Part shown: positions 36,201-36,401 of the stretch, in pieces
How the letters are laid out: every line of letters begins with the position of its first letter
Position numbering within the stretch: the stretch's first letter is position 1
NCBI GenBank assembly: GCA_022701825.1
Contig: JAKONR010000161.1
Span: forward strand, 1 to 36,401
Source: Hymenobacteraceae bacterium
GTDB taxonomy: Bacteria; Bacteroidota; Bacteroidia; Cytophagales; Hymenobacteraceae
Direction of reading: 5' to 3'
DNA length: 36,401 bases
Translations under genes and position numbers: made by a program
The notes under the pieces: model-generated
Databases searched by the model: none
What the model was told of the DNA's origin: nothing
The model's input: only the letters and a program-made list of their open reading frames with translations

Positions 36201-36384
36201 GGGTGTAGCTACCGTTTGCGTCGGTGCTGGTGCCATTTGAGGTCATATCGCGCTCGTACACAGACACGCCGGGCACTACGCCCTGCGCGTCGCGCACCAC
36301 GCCCCGCACCGTGCGGCTCTGCGCCCAGGCCGGCCGGCCCACGGCCCCTAGCAGGAGCGCGAAGAGGAGTAGTAAGTTTCTCAT
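33238..36384 (-). CDS. SusC-like TonB-dependent transporter 3
   Basis: 1,048-residue outer-membrane importer. The signal peptide MRNLLLLFALLLGAVGRPAWA is followed by the regulatory-like domain (VRGVVRDAQGVVPGVSVYER), the plug with LQNSLVGRLPGFFSQQPSGR, PLIIVDDIQF and SVSILKDAATTAIYGVRGAN, and the barrel ending RLLNLGLSVTF. In the plug the usual VDGI is VDDI, a minor variation. Only 17 bp of upstream sequence remain in the window, so its promoter and any regulator are not visible. Together with SusD3 and the GH43 stump it represents a separate PUL meeting the pectin locus tail to tail. Confidence 0.95.
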   Translation of the reverse strand: MRNLLLLFALLLGAVGRPAWAQSRTVRGVVRDAQGVVPGVSVYERDMTSNGTSTDANGSYTLTLKAGGVLVFRSVSYKLTEVQVGNRTTVDVRLESTEQNLNEVSVIGFGEQKKITLVGAVSQVSGVAIRENPSASLQNSLVGRLPGFFSQQPSGRPGADGAAFYLRGISSPNGNTQPLIIVDDIQFSYDQFQRLDPNEIESVSILKDAATTAIYGVRGANGVVVVTTRRGKVGPPQISTRVQSAFSQPTKLPNYLGSFETATLYNQALRNDFVAGGGNPANFVPRFSDTDLQKFKDGSDPYGHPDVNWREVLFKKFSQQYQGNIDLSGGTDRVRYFVSGGYLFQNGMLKDFSSGTGVDNNYYQRRYNYRSNLDMNITKGLTARVDLYGNFAEVNAPNVGSPFGYNNLFYDYSSFRTLAPFAYPIYNPDGSLGYSQWQLDQGGNYNVNNVIGRLRNYGYTRSFENNVNGVFSARQDLGVFGNFFKGFAITGRVAYTSNYSYARNITRDTFASFIYDPSKPADDPTAYTPRDPNVFRTRRYFIGYDPRSTSRTTNLQGIINYDRTFGHHHLSGLALYNSNSVLANVNNAIYNFIPNNFVGYSMRVGYDFERRYLLEFNAGLNGSSRFTAENRYGFFPAVAAGWNVAEESFFKNTVPAVNLLKLRGSLGVVGNDAIGGFQYYYQQTYSNGNGAAQPNFGVNSTAYSGVVEGTLGNNDVTWEKERKLNLGVDIGMFKNTITGSIEYFNNNRYDILVSPGSTSSIIGIGLPPVNRGRVLNRGFEIDLGYQSPISRDFSWNIRAQYSVAKNKILNIDEAPNKYSYQNFTGNSIGSQRVYVFDGFYSQADLTNSDIAKPTNGAQPGDLKYKDLNGDGVIDVYDRTVTGYPNLPNTTYSLNVGARYKGLSISILFQGASNFNVSALSEAIQAFSSNLTAVHRQAWTPELGDNAQYPRLTLLNNSISQPAANPSTFWQRSGDFVRLKNVQLNYDLPSTFTRRLGIPAARVYATGTNLLTWTKLDALYEFDPEITLGTDRSIYPPQRLLNLGLSVTF

Positions 36385-36401
36385 AAAATCGGGTGGGAAA
36401 A

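Noticed and set aside
1-36401. CRISPR arrays, tRNA, rRNA, phage or secretion-system genes
   Set aside because: No regularly spaced short repeats, cloverleaf-type sequence or relevant protein motifs were found on either strand.

Overview
The window looks like a GC-rich member of the Bacteroidota, most likely Hymenobacter or a close relative in the Cytophagales. This is inferred from three SusC/SusD outer-membrane pairs, lipoprotein-type SusD signals, pectin-degrading enzymes, and the codon and base composition. No rRNA or tRNA gene was seen that would settle the taxonomy.

Positions 1-9,000 are an accessory region marked by insertion and decay. An internally deleted IS5-family element (10-829) lies beside the C-terminal 40% of a xylose isomerase. 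That fragment stops exactly at a 43-bp sequence which recurs inverted 5.4 kb away (1381-1423 and 6777-6819, 41/43 identical). Between the two copies are an unknown protein, an efflux-protein remnant, an NmrA-like reductase, an AraC-type regulator, a small gene with an in-frame stop, an FAD monooxygenase and a VOC/glyoxalase-fold protein. This reads as a redox or small-molecule modification cassette. A GNAT acetyltransferase follows. Next is an IS481-family element (7570-8572) that is clearly dead (one frameshift, one nonsense codon) and cuts a small exported protein. A second, 35-bp repeat occurs directly at 6715 and 8922.

Positions 9,176-30,911 form a polysaccharide utilisation locus (PUL) aimed at pectin. 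A leftward GH43 enzyme is divergent from a rightward series: SusC1-SusD1, a strong terminator, GH95, SusC2-SusD2, a hairpin, an alpha/beta-hydrolase esterase, a CE12 acetylesterase, a CE8 pectin methylesterase, a GH28 polygalacturonase, a second alpha/beta-hydrolase esterase and a second CE8. The inferred logic is that SusC/D pairs bind and import oligosaccharides, CE8 removes methyl esters, CE12 and the two hydrolases remove acetyl groups, GH28 cuts the galacturonan backbone, and GH95 and GH43 trim side chains. No polysaccharide lyase, GH105 or hybrid two-component regulator is in the window. An 18-bp palindrome in the GH43/SusC1 intergenic region is the best candidate operator.

Positions 30,912-36,401 hold the leftward SusC3-SusD3 pair. 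Downstream of it is an N-terminal stump of a different GH43-type enzyme that has lost its ATG and its catalytic body. This suggests a second, partly deleted PUL fused tail-to-tail to the pectin locus.
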